This document shows positions 19,846-30,900 of a stretch of 46,996 nt of DNA, in pieces. The stretch is from Sergeia podlipaevii. Lineage: Eukaryota; Euglenozoa; Kinetoplastea; Trypanosomatida; Trypanosomatidae. The stretch covers positions 1 to 46,996 of the forward strand of contig JASANZ010002109.1 in NCBI GenBank assembly GCA_030849805.1. The letters are read 5' to 3'. Position 1 is the first letter of the stretch; each line of letters starts with the position of its first letter. Made by a program: the position numbers and the translations under genes. The notes beneath the pieces were generated by a model that searched no databases, was not told the DNA's origin, and worked only from the letters and a program-made list of their open reading frames with translations.

Positions 19846-20872
19846 CGCTTAAATTGAAAAAAAATATATGAAAAGATAGCAGCTATATATAAATCGGCAA
19901 GAATAAGGAGGACCTGAAAGCAATACAGCTAAAAGCTAATACAACGTGTCGTAAAGGCTTCCGAGAAAAAAAAAAAAGAACTGTATATACAGAGAGCAAA
20001 TGGCAAAGATTTAAAAAAAAAAAAGCGATGTACTTGCAAAAAGGCCTCACCGGGAAGCTTCTAGGCTTCAACTGTGTATGCTTATAAAAAAAAAAAAGAA
20101 AAGGAAGCGCGAGAGTACACAAAAGATGAGTAGACAACAGTAGCGGTACAAACGCTCTATTGGCAGTTCTCTGTCAGCAAACTAGTTCAACCAAAGGCAC
20201 ACCTTTTTTGTAGAAACGCGTGTGTCCGACCACATACGACAAATACAGCTGGATAGCATTAGCTGCACTTTTGTCTCGTTTGCTTTGAATGCACGCACAA
20301 TACTCTTTCTGCTAAACGCCCACTACATATGCACATTGCCAGAAAATGAACATATGAAGAAATTGTAATCACCAAGTGAGTTAAGGCGGGTATGGTACTA
20401 CTATCTCACTATTAACTTCTCTTCAATATAAATATCTCATTCGCATTTTGGATTCACAGGTCACACTTCTCACGTTTACTGTAGGCACGGTGAAAGAAAC
20501 TTGTGGGTAAGCCATACTTACATATATCTCACTCTCTGTGTATCTAAGTGGAGACCAATGCACTGGTTTGTATGTTAAAGAAGGTGTAACTACTCCCAAC
20601 CCTTTCACCCTCAAGGCAACTATGATGGCTACGCAATTATCTGACTCGTAATATATTACTCCTCTTCTACAACACTACTAGTTTGTCAAACTCCGTCGAC
20701 TCTGCCTACATCGAGTCCGCTTTACAAAAAAAAAAAGAAAAAAAAAACTACACGGATGATGCAGCTATTACATTTTGCTACAATAATTATCATGACAGCA
20801 ATAAAGAAACTAGGAATAACTTTGAGAAGTAGGAAGCACTACCACAGAGCCCCTTCACTACTACTACAAGTA
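19846..20872. other. Intergenic region
   Basis: About 1.0 kb, AT-rich, with A-runs near 19965-19976, 20010-20022, 20085-20096 and 20724-20747 (sense pyrimidine tracts and presumptive 3'UTR of NDUFA9). No credible gene; a 63-residue minus frame at 20423-20614 has no distinguishing feature. Confidence 0.65.
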
Positions 20873-22312
20873 CTACTGGATGGCCATGGGGCCCGGATTC
20901 TTGACAGTTTCCGGATACTTGGCACCTTCTAACGGCTTCATACGGAACTGCTGGCCAGGGTAAATTTCCTGTGCAAGTGCCTCCAAGCCGTCTGTTCGGC
21001 CAAAGCCTGGCTCAGCCTTTGCTCGGTAGATGCCATACTTCTTCGCATTCTCTTCCTCTTTTTCAAAGGCGGCCTTATCAGCGGCCTCCAGTGCCCTATA
21101 GGCAACATCGAGTTCGTGCAGTGGCTCCAGCTTCACAAGCCCACGCTCAATCTGCGAGGCTTGGCGAACGGTGTGCGGGGTGTAACCTATGCGGTCCCAC
21201 GAGGCTAGGCGGTCAAAGAGAGTGCTGCGGCGATTGACTTGATCAAGCTCAAACGTAAGAATGTAGTTGTCGTCAAACCACGGATTCGGAATCACCCACC
21301 CATTCAGTTTGCCAAAGAATCGTCCAAAGCCACGATAGCAAGGCACCACAAGACGCTTCTCGAAGTTTCGTGCAATCTCTCGGTATGCCTCCACATGAGT
21401 GAATGTCTCAGGGCCACCAAGATCAAACTTGTAGTGCACAGCCCTGTGTGCCATGGAACACCGCACCACCGCTCTCGCTGCATCCACGACCCAAGTTGGT
21501 TGCACCTCGGTGTTGGGAAAGCATGCAGGATAAATAAAGCGTCCGAGGCCGCGATAGCGGTAATTCTTTCCATACAATGGGCCAAAGCGAATAATGGTGG
21601 CGTCTGGATGGTTCGCGCCTACTGCGTCCTCGCCGCGAGCACGGTAGTCTACGTAGTTGCTCTCTGAGGCGAAAGTGGCATCAAGGCCATTGCAAAAGAT
21701 AACGCGCTCCGCCCTGACGCTGCGCGCGGTCCAGCTGACGTTAGTAGCACCAGTGAGAAACACGTCGTGGTGACTGTTGTTTGCGTACTCGGAGTGGTAG
21801 CCAATGGCAAAGATGAGTGTGTCACTACCATTTGCGGCGACATTGACCTGAATGCGATCAGTTACATCACACTCGTGCAACTCAATTTTGTCGGGGTACT
21901 TACGCAGTAGCACGTCGAGATCGGAATTCTGGGCAACGAGTGTCGGGTAGCGTGTGGTCGCACGCACTTTTTCGATATCAGGATGCTCGCACAGCTCCCG
22001 CACAATCTCTGCGCCAAGATATCCACTAGCACCAAATACAGTAACACGCTTCGCCGGCTTCGGGTTCAGGCGGCGCCGCTCGTGAGGAAGTCGGATGGCG
22101 GGGTTGGGCAGCAGCATGGCATCCCAGTAGGGGCCACGTTCATAGCCAAAGCCACCACCAGTTGTCTTGGGTTTGGTAGTAGGATACATCTGCTCCAGAT
22201 CCTTCCTATCCATAAACATTGACTCGGGCTGATGGCCGTACGGGTCCCAGAAACAACGGCTCGCGCTAAGCGCAACCAGCGCGCTGCATGCGCCACCCAC
22301 ACGACGCAGCAT
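20873..22312 (-). CDS. NDUFA9: NADH:ubiquinone oxidoreductase (complex I) 39 kDa subunit
   Basis: A 479-residue atypical short-chain dehydrogenase-fold protein. The dinucleotide-binding Rossmann motif GASGYLGAEIVREL sits at about residues 93-107 after strand RVTVFG, and the rest follows the NDUFA9 pattern: GNIIRFG-like ATIIRFGPLYGKNYRYRGLG, VQPTWVVDAARAVVRC and YKFDLGGPETFTHVEAYREI. NDUFA9 binds NADPH structurally and is not a turnover enzyme. The first about 25 residues (MLRRVGGACSALVALSASRC) suit a mitochondrial presequence, and the protein is expected in the inner-membrane complex I matrix arm. It is longer than the usual 370-400 residues because of an N-terminal segment (about 30-85) and a C-terminal tail (about 430-479). 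Confidence 0.9.
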   Translation of the reverse strand: MLRRVGGACSALVALSASRCFWDPYGHQPESMFMDRKDLEQMYPTTKPKTTGGGFGYERGPYWDAMLLPNPAIRLPHERRRLNPKPAKRVTVFGASGYLGAEIVRELCEHPDIEKVRATTRYPTLVAQNSDLDVLLRKYPDKIELHECDVTDRIQVNVAANGSDTLIFAIGYHSEYANNSHHDVFLTGATNVSWTARSVRAERVIFCNGLDATFASESNYVDYRARGEDAVGANHPDATIIRFGPLYGKNYRYRGLGRFIYPACFPNTEVQPTWVVDAARAVVRCSMAHRAVHYKFDLGGPETFTHVEAYREIARNFEKRLVVPCYRGFGRFFGKLNGWVIPNPWFDDNYILTFELDQVNRRSTLFDRLASWDRIGYTPHTVRQASQIERGLVKLEPLHELDVAYRALEAADKAAFEKEEENAKKYGIYRAKAEPGFGRTDGLEALAQEIYPGQQFRMKPLEGAKYPETVKNPGPMAIQ

Positions 22313-23085
22313 TGTGTTCTATGTATATGCCAAGTGTCCAATTTGAGTGTGTGCGGGAAAGAGAAAAAAAAAAAAGACGTGGATATATATTGCTTTCTAC
22401 GTCACGCAAGCAAACAAAAAAATAATTAAAAAAAACAGCAGTTCAGATGAAACGGAGGTGTCGATGTATCAAATAGATATAAATTCACTTGTTTTTATTC
22501 TAACTATATATATATAATGGAGAGGCAATGATGTTGTGGGAAGTACTAATTTGCGTATCCCCCTAAACAACTGGATAGACTTAAGTGACTCTGCTACTAT
22601 TTAAATGCAATAATAAAGAAGGGAAAGGAAGAAAAGCGGCTATTTGTTTCGGAAAAAAAAAAATGAAGTTAAAAAGAAACGAACAGAAAAACGATCAACG
22701 TCAATAAAGACGTTCCATCCTCTAAAATCAGAAAGACATAAATGCCGGCCCGCTTAGAGTATCTGTAAGAGTCTCTTTCACAGTCAAACTGCCTCCTGTT
22801 CATTGGAAGCATTTTGCTTTCCGTGCTTTTTTTTCCTTTTTCTACTAACCTCTTAAAGACATGTGGCCTTGATGCCACACCATAGCATTCACCCATTGAT
22901 ACACGATATATCACAGCACAGATACAAAAGGTTGCATTGTAGGACTCCACAACTCCGTATACGCGCCACAATGCCATGACCATATATAGAAATTGCTGAG
23001 CGGCTCTCCCCCTCACTAAAGCTCTAGAAACTACATGTGTGTCCAAAAAAAAAAAAAAAAGTGTGCATTCAAACACTAAGGAAAC
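22313..23085. other. Intergenic region
   Basis: About 770 bases holding the glucosidase II 3'UTR and NDUFA9 upstream signals; A-runs near 22657-22667 and 23045-23060. A 135-residue minus frame (22669-23076) lies immediately after the glucosidase II stop but has Phe/Tyr-rich ends typical of translated spacer; I do not call it. Confidence 0.6.
22319..22376 (-). promoter_or_regulatory. Trans-splice acceptor of NDUFA9
   Basis: In sense direction a long pyrimidine tract (22353-22376, T-rich) is followed by no AG until 22320-22319, six nucleotides before the ATG. This predicts a very short 5'UTR. Confidence 0.55.
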
Positions 23086-25644
23086 TCACTCATTCCTAAA
23101 GTTGATAGTCCAGCTCTTCGATACGAGCACCCTGGGCCTACGCACGATGATGGCAGCACCAACGCGCTCGTACTCAAGCGGGATGTCCGCATCACCTCCA
23201 TCACCGACTACAAAGATACCCATCGGGGTGCCTTGGTACCCATACACGACGACTCTCTCCACCTCATTGGCTGCAGCAAAGGCACCGTCCACACTCGTTA
23301 CATTATTGAAATGAACAAAGGCGTCACCCTCAGCAATGCCTTCCGGCTCCGCTGAGCAAGATAGTGAGCCAGCGCTAAACGAAAGGCGACGGTGAAGGTA
23401 GGCGCCGCGTTGATACGCAAAGCTGTGTCCATCGTCCATATACAGATCGCCATGGCTGTTACCCTGCTGATTGAGGGCCACAAGAAGAGTAAAGGGGTCG
23501 TGGCGCATCGCCTGTGTGCTGCGGCGCATGCGTAGCTGCATAGGAATGACATAGCCACCTCGAAGAAACAAGGGGATTGTGCCCAAGTCCGCAGGGGCAG
23601 TAAACAGACCAGGGGCAACCAGCTCCCCAGTGTGATAGTTGTACCAAAGTGTATCAGAGGGTAGCAAAGCCGAGTAGGTGGTTGCCTCCTTGCTCACAAT
23701 GGGGCTGGCAAGCAGAGCCGGACCAAACATAAAGGAGTGCTGCTCCTCGCGCAGGTGTGGCTGCCGAGGGAACTCGTAGATGAGGGGCCTCAGTACAGTG
23801 TCCCCGTGGCGGTGAGTATGATAAAAGACGGTGTAGAGGTACGGCACCAGTGCGTAACGAAGTGCGAGAGCGTTGCGAATGTGCTGCTGCCCGCCGTGAG
23901 AGAATGTCCACGGCTCGCGGCGCTTTGTCTCAAGATGGGCGTGAGACCGCATGAACGGGTAAAAGACGGCTGACTGCATCCATCGCACAAACAACTCCTC
24001 CTCGGGCTCATAGAAGAAGCCCCCGATATCCACGCCACAGAAAGGCATATTGCTGATAGACAAGGAAAGCAGCTCGGGTACGGTATTCTCAAGGTGGTCC
24101 CAGCGGGCCATGTTGTCACCATTCCACACGGCAGCGTAGCGCTGAGTGCCCAGGAAAAAGCTGCGAGAAAGAATAAAAGGGCGTTCTGCGGTCACACCAG
24201 CACCTGCTGCCTCGACCGCACCCTTGTACGCGGACATGATGGAGAGGAAGCCGTATTGATTATGAATGACGCGGTGAGGCACCTTGCGACCTTCATCGTC
24301 CCTGTGCACGGCATCCATGTGCATCGTACCTCGGGGACCCTTGAACACGGAGGGCTCGTTCATGTCCACCCAAGTGTGTATATCGTTGCTTCCACCTGGG
24401 TAGCGATCGTGATGGAAGAATGTGGCGTACCACTCGCGCGTACGTGCATTGAGGAAGTCTGGCCACGAACTCATGCCAGGCCAGCACTCTCCGCTATAGA
24501 CTTTGTCAGTGGCGTCGCGGACGTAGTGGTTGTCCTTTTCCGCTTCATCATGCACAACATACCCGCTTTCCCGCTTCACATGTGGGTCCTTCACGGTGAC
24601 GAGCTTCCGACCTTTGGAAGCAAGCGCCTCGCTGAGTACCTTGGGGGCGGGGAAGCTATCGGTGTCCCATGTGAAGTACTTCTTCCTGTCCGTGTGTTCA
24701 ATGTCAAGCCAAAGTACATCGTACGGAAAGTTATGCGTGTCGAAGCCTTCATCAATTGCGAGACAGTCACGTGTGCTTAGATAATTCCAGCGGCACTGGT
24801 GGAAACCAATGCTAAAGTACGGCGGCAGTGCCGCTGAGCCCATCAGGTACGCGTGCTGCTGCTGAGCCTTGGAGGGAGTAGGACCTGGTAGAAAGAAAAA
24901 GTCCGCCAAGCCTGCCTCAGAGGCCCACACACATCCAGGGTGGTCTTGAGCGTTGCTGCGTACAGTGACTTTCATCGGCGCACTGTTGTGAAAAATAAAA
25001 CCCGCCGTCGTGGTAGGGCCGTATGCCATCATAAACGGCACTGCACCGTAGAGGGGCGCGGTACTGTTGATGGCGTATTTAAAGGCGTCCGTGTTAAACA
25101 GCTCGTACGTGTTTTCAGCGCGTAGCGCAAGATCGGCGGCGTGCTCGGGGAGGCCATAAAGAGTTTGAGCGGCAGGGAAGTGCACGCATGGCGTAGGACG
25201 CTCAATTGACTTTATGGGCACCACAGCGTGCACCAGCTCTACTGGTCCACACGAGTAAGACAAGCTTACAGCTGGCTCCGTGATAACTTCCTGCTCGATG
25301 CCGCTGGGTGCCTCTTTTGTATCTGCGGGCACAACCTTCACAGTTTCCTGGATACGCATCGTGCAATCACCGTGAGTCACCATGCATGTCTTCTCGCTAG
25401 CATCGCATTTAGTACCTAGGCTCTCATCGAGCATTGGAGGGGCAACGAGAGCGTGCTCTACTTCGTAAACCCAGGAGCCCTTGGGACGCAATACGACGCG
25501 CATGATCCCACTTTCAAATCCTTGGACTTCAACGCCTACGTTCCCGGCTACCATCACCTCAATCGCGCGCGCGTTTACGCTCTCGCAGATCATCGTTGCA
25601 AACAACACAGCCAGGACCACCGCAGAAAACCCCGACCACAACAT
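23086..25644 (-). CDS. Glucosidase II alpha subunit (GH31)
   Basis: An 852-residue glycoside hydrolase of family 31. Glucosidase II trims the two inner alpha-1,3-glucoses from N-glycans in the ER and so controls calnexin/calreticulin cycling. The start MLWSGFSAVVLAVLFATMIC is a cleavable signal peptide. The catalytic barrel is clear: VLWLDIEHTDRKKYFTWD at about 313-330, the nucleophile motif WVDMNEPSVF at about 424-433, and the acid/base region LSRSFFLG...AAVWNGDN at about 490-508, with GVDIGGFF following. The second catalytic-motif residue order W-V-D differs from W-N-D of animal enzymes but keeps the Asp. There is no KDEL-type tail, as expected since retention is through the beta subunit (not in this window). 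Kinetoplastids transfer glucose-free glycans, so glucosylation by UGGT is the likely substrate source. Confidence 0.95.
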   Translation of the reverse strand: MLWSGFSAVVLAVLFATMICESVNARAIEVMVAGNVGVEVQGFESGIMRVVLRPKGSWVYEVEHALVAPPMLDESLGTKCDASEKTCMVTHGDCTMRIQETVKVVPADTKEAPSGIEQEVITEPAVSLSYSCGPVELVHAVVPIKSIERPTPCVHFPAAQTLYGLPEHAADLALRAENTYELFNTDAFKYAINSTAPLYGAVPFMMAYGPTTTAGFIFHNSAPMKVTVRSNAQDHPGCVWASEAGLADFFFLPGPTPSKAQQQHAYLMGSAALPPYFSIGFHQCRWNYLSTRDCLAIDEGFDTHNFPYDVLWLDIEHTDRKKYFTWDTDSFPAPKVLSEALASKGRKLVTVKDPHVKRESGYVVHDEAEKDNHYVRDATDKVYSGECWPGMSSWPDFLNARTREWYATFFHHDRYPGGSNDIHTWVDMNEPSVFKGPRGTMHMDAVHRDDEGRKVPHRVIHNQYGFLSIMSAYKGAVEAAGAGVTAERPFILSRSFFLGTQRYAAVWNGDNMARWDHLENTVPELLSLSISNMPFCGVDIGGFFYEPEEELFVRWMQSAVFYPFMRSHAHLETKRREPWTFSHGGQQHIRNALALRYALVPYLYTVFYHTHRHGDTVLRPLIYEFPRQPHLREEQHSFMFGPALLASPIVSKEATTYSALLPSDTLWYNYHTGELVAPGLFTAPADLGTIPLFLRGGYVIPMQLRMRRSTQAMRHDPFTLLVALNQQGNSHGDLYMDDGHSFAYQRGAYLHRRLSFSAGSLSCSAEPEGIAEGDAFVHFNNVTSVDGAFAAANEVERVVVYGYQGTPMGIFVVGDGGDADIPLEYERVGAAIIVRRPRVLVSKSWTINFRNE

Positions 25645-26074
25645 CTGCCGCCGTGCGATAAGGGATATTTTTGTTGCTTTCCTATAAAGAATAATAATAA
25701 TAATAATAATAATTGTGAGTGGTATGTTCTTCTAATGCAAATACTGGAGTGAAGGCACAAAGAAAGGGAACGAAAAAATGACATATATTGGAAGATTAAA
25801 GTAGCAGGTTACCCAGGTACACTTTCAATACTAGTCAGCAGAACGCGCCGTGACAAATGTTTAGCAATCCTATAAATGAAGAGAGACGCACTGTGATGGT
25901 TACTGTTTCAATAATATTAATTTCCTTTGTAAATATAATCATCATTGGAAAAATAAAAATGTAATATACAAATGCAGATCAGTGAAGCACCCCATGCCTC
26001 CCACAATTCAATCATTATCCAAAAGTAGTGATACAGGTGGAGGAAACCAAGAAGACCCCCGCCCCCTAAATTAA
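25645..26074. other. Intergenic region with trinucleotide repeat
   Basis: About 430 bases, with an (AAT)n tract at 25690-25713 just upstream of the glucosidase II gene. No gene seen. Confidence 0.7.
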
Positions 26075-27454
26075 CTAACTCACCTCGGTATGTAAAAATT
26101 CTTCCACATCCACATAGCGCAGCGACACGTTGCGCGCAAAATCCCTGTGTAGGTGCTGCAAGAATGGTGAACCCTTCTCTCCTGTTCCTACCACCAGCGA
26201 CGCCCTCTCGTCCGTGTGCAGGCCCGCGTTACAGTTGGACACAAAGTACTGATAAAGTCCATTGTTAGGCAAAACAAACGATGAGTTGCCTCCGCCACGC
26301 TGCACAGAGTTAATATTCGACATTACTGAAAGCGTCACTGAGACTGTAAAGTCGGCACAGTGCGTGGTGCAAAACGTTGCGATAGGCTCCAAAGTGGCAC
26401 GCAAGTGGTGCACATTGCCGTGGTGCAGGGACGGAAACTGCTCAATCATGACGATGCGAAAGCCGCGGTTCGCGTAGTCGCGGAGGCGTGCAGCTAAAAT
26501 GGCGTGATCTACCGTACCTGTAACATCTTTTTCTTCTTCAACTCGTACAACCTCTGCACTGTAGCGATGCGAAATAATGTCCTCAATAAACACCAGCAGA
26601 AGTTGTCTCGTGGTGTCAGCATAGGTAGAGATATCCGCTTGCTCCCCTGGAACTGTGCTGTCCTTCACAGATGGTCTAAACACACGATGAAGTACTCGGT
26701 GGTCGCCAAAGTGCCAGCGCATGTGATCCACAAACACAACAGTCTCCTCAGCAGTTGGAATCACAAAGTGTAATGGACGCTCGCCCTTGCGCCGCTTTAT
26801 GTTCGCGATGGTGGCTGCTAAAATCGTTTCTGCAGTGGCGGCGGCAGCTTCACTGCGTGCTGAGTCACTCCCACTGGGCACTGCGGCTTCGGTGGTCGCC
26901 AACACTGTCTGAAGTCGCGCCTCTAGGTCCGCTCTGGACCGCAGACTCACATCACCACGGCCTTCTCTCAGTTTCTCCGCCAATGTGGAAGCATCCACCG
27001 ATCCATAAAGCGAAGCCGCCTCAGAGCGGGATCGCTTTTTCCCGTCGGTGACATTCTCCAGCGAAACTCCTGAAATAGAGCCTTCTGTGAGAGCCTGTGT
27101 ATGTGTAAGTGGTCTATGCAGCACGACAGTGCCGGCTCGCAGCGACTTCCCTCCTGGTCGGTCCCACCGTACATACAAGGTATAACCTTCTGGAACTCTA
27201 CGCGGGTCCAGATTCATGGCTTGGGAATCTTGAACAGGAAGTCCTAGACGCAGCATAATGTCAGTCCTTCTTGACACCGACTCCCCCGTCTGGGTGTGAA
27301 CAAGAATGAGTGGTGTGGTGGCCTTCACACTGCAGCGACCTGTGGCACGAGACCGAGCAGCGTCAAGTGGGAGCCATATATCGCGCGGTGTCATGCCGTT
27401 GGCACGGGCAAAGTCACCGAGTGTGCACTCGGTGCTGCAACTATAGAAATTCAT
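26075..27454 (-). CDS. PNKP phosphatase-like protein lacking catalytic residues
   Basis: A 459-residue protein. The C-terminal half (about 285-455) follows the order of the PNK3P/HAD 3'-phosphatase fold: hydrophobic strand LLLVFIEDIIS where FDLDGT would stand; LRDYANRGFRIVMIEQF in place of the helix-strand LxxLxxxGyklVIFTNQ; a region GLYQYFVSNCNAGL like PNKP's GMWxxL; SLVVGTGEKG in place of S-FVGDAAGR; and DFARNVSLRYVDVEEFLHTE like the DxxFAxNxGLxFxTPEEF end. The nucleophile Asp pair, motif II Ser/Thr, the Lys and the VGD Asp are all changed, so it is probably a pseudoenzyme. Residues 1-130 may be a separate small domain; residues about 130-235 are Glu/Ala/Ser-rich and probably disordered. 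No P-loop kinase domain is seen. The assignment is by eye. Confidence 0.55.
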   Translation of the reverse strand: MNFYSCSTECTLGDFARANGMTPRDIWLPLDAARSRATGRCSVKATTPLILVHTQTGESVSRRTDIMLRLGLPVQDSQAMNLDPRRVPEGYTLYVRWDRPGGKSLRAGTVVLHRPLTHTQALTEGSISGVSLENVTDGKKRSRSEAASLYGSVDASTLAEKLREGRGDVSLRSRADLEARLQTVLATTEAAVPSGSDSARSEAAAATAETILAATIANIKRRKGERPLHFVIPTAEETVVFVDHMRWHFGDHRVLHRVFRPSVKDSTVPGEQADISTYADTTRQLLLVFIEDIISHRYSAEVVRVEEEKDVTGTVDHAILAARLRDYANRGFRIVMIEQFPSLHHGNVHHLRATLEPIATFCTTHCADFTVSVTLSVMSNINSVQRGGGNSSFVLPNNGLYQYFVSNCNAGLHTDERASLVVGTGEKGSPFLQHLHRDFARNVSLRYVDVEEFLHTEVS

Positions 27455-27965
27455 ACAACCAGACAGACACAGCGAGGCAGGCTAAGACCAAATAGTTAAA
27501 GAGCACCAAACTACTAGTGCTGCTACTACTATTAAAGAGACCTCGATCTAACTGTTAACAATAAGAAATAATAATAATAATAAGAGCAATTGCATAGTGT
27601 AACACAGAAAGATGAAATGTTAGGTACGAACAGCAAAAAAAAACTTTATCGGTACCGTATAAAGAAAAAGAGCAATTTGAAAGCAATAGTGCTTTTTTTT
27701 TTAAAGTGCAAACAAACAAAAAAAAAAAGATAACTAGTAAAGAAAATAAATAAATAAATAAATAAATAGATATCAGGACGGCGGGACAGCATACCCACCA
27801 ATTCTCTGATAGTCGATCGATGGCATCGTGTGGAAGCACTTCCTCTAAAGGCTGAAGCAAAGGGAAAAAAAAACAGCGGCAAAACACGTCTCAACAGCTG
27901 AAAAAAAAAATAATAATAACAAGAAAGAATAAGCAGATGCCGCCAGCATAAATTCTACTGCGGCG
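27455..27965. other. Intergenic region with tetranucleotide repeat
   Basis: About 510 bases with (AAAT)n at 27743-27768, an AAT-rich stretch near 27565-27583, A-runs and one T-run (about 27693-27702). No credible gene. Confidence 0.7.
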
Positions 27966-30900
27966 CTACGTGAGGTACCAGCCACACTCCTTGAGCCCTT
28001 TGCGCACATGTGGAGATTCCAACTCATCGTCTTGGCCACCGGCCCCACTGGGGGCAGTAAGCATTGCAATGTAGAACTCTGTGGCGCCAAACATGGCCGT
28101 TGACATGACAGCCGTCCCACCAGCAGCATCAGCAGACTGCGGGGTGCACCGGCAGACAAGTGTCCGGTGGTGCGGCTGCTGCTGCTGTGGCTGCGCGGTG
28201 GCGTCGTCTGTGGACTCTGAGATCAACTCCGCACCCCACGCGGCACGGACGGACTCGTATCGAATCGTCTCGCACCGTCCGCCACTTTGAAAGTTCTCCA
28301 AAAGAAGAACTGCGAAGGAGTGTGGTGGGATGCCGGGTGGTGGGTAGCGTACCCACGTTACCACCTCCACGTTCTCAGAAGGATCAGCGTCCCCACCATT
28401 TTGAGAAGCGGATGCAGCGGCAGTGTCAGCGCAGAATGCACGTTCGTTGAGGTGCAAAGTAACGTCGCTGCAGTTGACCACCGCAACAGGGAGGCGGTCA
28501 CACACATACGATGGTAACGTTGCTTGCACGGTGGCGTCCTCATCTGCCCACTGCGCGCCAAGCTGTTTAAGAGTCGACTGGAGCGCGCTAGTTGGCTTTA
28601 CCTCCGCAATTGTCGGCGCGATACTGGAGCCCCCAGCGCCATCCCCCATGCCATTGCTAGCCGCCGCCGCCGCTGCTGCTGCGGGGACGCCATAAAGCGT
28701 GTCGTAGTCCTTCTGTGTGAACAACTCACCTTGTAGTTGTGAGGCAGATGGTACTAGCAAGCCGCGTGCTACGAGCGTCAGCCCATTGCGGCGGCAGATG
28801 TGCGACAGCGCAATACAAGTACGAGTGTGGTGATCGACAAACAAATCGGGTAGCACAGCGAGATCTACATGTTCCGTCTCCTCCTTCATACCGTCCTCCT
28901 CCTCTGGGAGGCTGCTACAGTTGCGGCACACCCGCTTCACGCCATCGAATCCTGCCGCTACGTGTGCCGCTATGATCTCAGCCGCCACATCCTCCTCCGT
29001 ATTCTGTAGATGGGACCCGTGGCGCTCAACAAGGTGCGGCACCACCATCGACACAACTGTATCCAACTCGAGAGAGCAGTAGAAAAAGAGCAGCACAAGC
29101 ACATCGTGGCTTGCCGTGTACTGATCAAGGTTCATGCGCAGCGCCACAAAGCCACCCATTTCTGTCGATATGCCGTCACCCAAAGCACCGAACACCGCCG
29201 CCTGCGTCGCCTCCACACTCTCTGGTGGAGTGTACTCGTAAAAACAGTTGTAGAGAGTTGAGTTGACGACATCGAAGGATACCGGGGCCTTCGCTGAGGC
29301 CACACAGTTGCGCAGTCCAAAGGTGCATGAGGGAGTAGAGGAAAGTAGCGAAGTCAGTGAAGAGCGCACCGCCGTCATCGTCTCTGCCATTTTCAGTCCA
29401 GACACAAGCACTCCAGGAGAACCTGTGCGCTCACCAGGGTTCCATGAATCCTTTGTAGGCTGGAGAGGGATAATGTCAAGTGCGTCCTTCAGTTTGCGAG
29501 CATAGTCGGAGTGCTGTAGAACAATTGGCGAGATGTCCACATTCTCCACCCCAGGCACGTTCACCGCCGTGATACCCGCCATCGGCTTCAGATCGCCCTC
29601 ATTCGCTTTGAACATCATCCAGAGCATCCAGTCACTGCGTGTATGCGCGTTCACCAAACGGCCTGCGACGATACTGCGCATCTTCCGCCACTGCTCTCCG
29701 TCGGCAGCAAAGGTGCAGCCAAGCAGATAGGCGTTCTCCACCACACCAAAGGCCCCAACGTTGTACAGCTCCAGCAAGCACTCGGCAATCACTTTGGAAC
29801 CAAAGCTGAAGCCTACAAGCGTAACAGGACGGCGACCCTTGCTAGGGTCCAGCAGTGCACTCGCAAGATCCTTTCCTGCAAACTCAGAGCGGTTTGAAAT
29901 GGTCGCAAACGCGTTATCAATCACATCAGAGGCCCACACAGCGTAGAGGGGGAACTCAAACACGCCGATAAGTGACTTGAACGCATGAAATCCACTAAAA
30001 ATCGCGCCTTGTAAGAGTTGCTTGGTAGCCTCCTTCTTAACGCGGCCCATCGCGTTCTTCCCAACACGGTCCACCACCTGCACATCCACGTGGATGGCAT
30101 CACCAAAGCGCATGAGAAGCTCATCCTCCCACTGCACCGCGTACCTCTCCACGCTGTTGGTGGCACCCCCGAGAAGCGAGGTGGTACGCATCACGGGCTG
30201 CCACAAGCCCACCTGCTGGTCCTGCATGCAGCGACGAGGGTCACAGACAGTTGCAAACCCGCACACACCAACCGCAAGCGATGCAGCGGAAACACATAAA
30301 GGAGACATGGATGCCGCTGACGAGGCACCAACCACGAATGGCCGCTCCACGGCATCACCAATGTGCAGTTGCACTGCAAACTCATCAGGCACCAACCGCA
30401 CTCGAAGGGAGAAGAAAAGGCCAGGTCGCAGCGATACCTCGAACTCGTCCGCGTCCAATGTGTCAAGTTGCAGTTCTGTCTGACGAATCTCTTGCTCCGT
30501 GGGAGCTGTCGCCAATGCTAGGCGGACGCGATTGAGGGCAGTCACTTCAAACGCTACTTTCACAAAGTACCGCATCACTAGCGGTTTTTCGCGGCTGTTG
30601 ACTACTTGAGCGGTAACGGACCCTTCAGCACCTTCGAGACTCCACGCGGCGTTGCTGAATACCGTCAAAGAAGCCTCGTAGGCGCGAAGCAGCTTGGGAC
30701 AGGGAGTATCGCTCCACTGCACCCCATTGGCCATCTTCGCCTCCTGCAGCCGCACTGTATGCGTAGAGCGGTTGGCAAAGGCCAAGGCCAATTTGCGGCG
30801 CTGCTTCACATCGCGCATGTACTCGGATTGCCTCTGAGTAAGCTCACGAACGGGAAAGACGACCGGGCGTACGAGTTGACGTGCGTCATTAGCAGAAAAA

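Noticed and set aside
22669..23076. 135-codon minus frame after glucosidase II
   Set aside because: Phe-rich ends come from A-runs in spacer and no domain is visible; more likely 3'UTR. Could be revisited with expression data.
24094..24780. 228-codon plus-strand frame
   Set aside because: Antisense to the catalytic barrel of glucosidase II.
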